5,589 nucleotides of DNA from an uncultured Collinsella sp. (GTDB taxonomy: Bacteria > Actinomycetota > Coriobacteriia > Coriobacteriales > Coriobacteriaceae), in assembly GCA_900547345.1 (NCBI GenBank), contig URGG01000105.1, positions 1 through 5,589 on the forward strand, in the 5' to 3' direction. Shown piece after piece: positions 5,283 to 5,589 of the stretch. The first letter of the stretch is position 1. Each line of letters opens with the position of its first letter. A model generated the notes under the pieces. It saw nothing but the letters and a program-made list of their open reading frames with translations, was not told the origin of the DNA and did not search any database. The position numbers and the translations under genes are program-made.

Positions 5283-5589
5283 GCAAACGCCGACGTATTG
5301 ACGAATTTGGAACTGATGGAAATACGAAACTATGCCGGTTTACTACGATGAAATGAGAAATTCCAACCACGCCGGCTTTTCGCAAAAAAGTGCAAGGCAT
5401 CTACCTGCGGTTTTAGTTCAACAAGTTTCGGAGTGGTCGCGGTTGAGCGATTCATCGTAGTAAACCGCCATAGTTTTGGCGGAGGCAGTCAGATTTGTGG
5501 GTGTTAAACCAAAAAGTGCCCCTTTTGACTAGTCGGTTGATTTCCGATCTCAGCCGAACACTTTGAGCGGATAGGCCGTTCCCGCAGTT
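5283..5589. other. Non-coding region after argS, holding a large inverted-repeat element
   Basis: No convincing gene is visible in these 307 bases, on either strand, up to the window edge. It is less GC-rich than the genes. The left half is dominated by the inverted repeat at 5327-5476. TTGACG at 5298-5303 (5 of 6 to the -35 consensus) with AATACG at 5321-5326 could be a weak promoter firing into the repeat. The right half (5477-5589) contains the palindrome GACTAGTC (5527-5534), AAAAG/CTTTT arms around TGCCC (5512-5526), and AAAAAGTGC at 5511-5519, which also occurs at 5385-5393. Confidence 0.6.
5327..5476. repeat. 150-bp inverted-repeat element with 26-bp arms
   Basis: The outer arms 5327-5352 and 5451-5476 are inverted copies matching at 25 of 26 positions; the only difference is C5335 against C5468. 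Key words are AAACTATG at the outer edge and TTTACTACGATGAA on the inside. Pairing resumes in the same register further in: ACCAC (5366-5370) with GTGGT (5433-5437), and CCG (5372-5374) with CGG (5429-5431). A small apical hairpin, GCAAGG with CCTGC around CATCTA (5392-5408), could cap it. As RNA or single-stranded DNA it would form one long hairpin. It is not a simple terminator, as the argS terminator already lies upstream and no strong T-run follows. It may be a MITE-like or REP-like element, or a structured RNA. Confidence 0.85.

Noticed and set aside
5332..5460. 42-codon plus-strand open frame (MPVYYDE...) as a real gene
   Set aside because: No good Shine-Dalgarno site, its ends fall within the inverted-repeat arms, and the sequence is better explained as a palindromic element. 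Kept as a finding because of the mirrored peptide.
5525..5553. TTGACT at 5525-5530 as a -35 box near the right edge
   Set aside because: No acceptable -10 sequence lies 16-18 bp downstream.

Overview
The window is about 60% GC by eye. Its protein sequences, strong AAGGAGG-type ribosome binding sites and gene content (ProA, an HD hydrolase, a CarD-like regulator, ArgS) suggest a chromosomal segment of a Coriobacteriia actinobacterium. Collinsella is my best guess, from recall of its ArgS and ProA sequences, and is not verified. There is no phage, plasmid, CRISPR or transposase gene; this is mostly housekeeping chromosome with small structured intergenic elements.

Layout: (1) 1-345, minus strand: the N-terminal 115 codons of an S33-type alpha/beta hydrolase (prolyl-aminopeptidase-like), running off the left edge. 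(2) 458-1744, plus: complete proA, divergent from the hydrolase. (3) 1759-1799: a hairpin between convergent genes that can act as a two-way terminator. (4) 1815-2414, minus: an HD-superfamily hydrolase of unknown substrate. (5) 2469-2509: a second copy of the same hairpin, terminating the next gene and lying just upstream of the HD gene. (6) 2523-3008, minus: a CarD/CdnL-family RNA polymerase-binding regulator with no tryptophan. (7) 3009-3350: a relatively AT-rich divergent intergenic region with several small palindromes, a good argS promoter and a leader hairpin. (8) 3351-5204, plus: argS, 617 codons, longer than usual. (9) 5250-5282: the argS terminator. (10) 5283-5589: no convincing gene, but a nearly perfect 26-bp inverted repeat spanning 5327-5476 and further structured sequence to the window edge.

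The genes do not form one pathway. ProA makes a proline precursor, ArgS charges tRNA-Arg, CarD would tune transcription initiation, and the HD protein and hydrolase are unassigned in substrate. Each gene appears to be its own transcription unit, bounded by hairpins or divergent promoters. The items most worth a second look are the large inverted-repeat element downstream of argS, whose two arms both read inward as M-x-VYYDE, and the pair of 41-nt hairpins with conserved loops and a compensatory base-pair change. I see no clear new multi-gene system.
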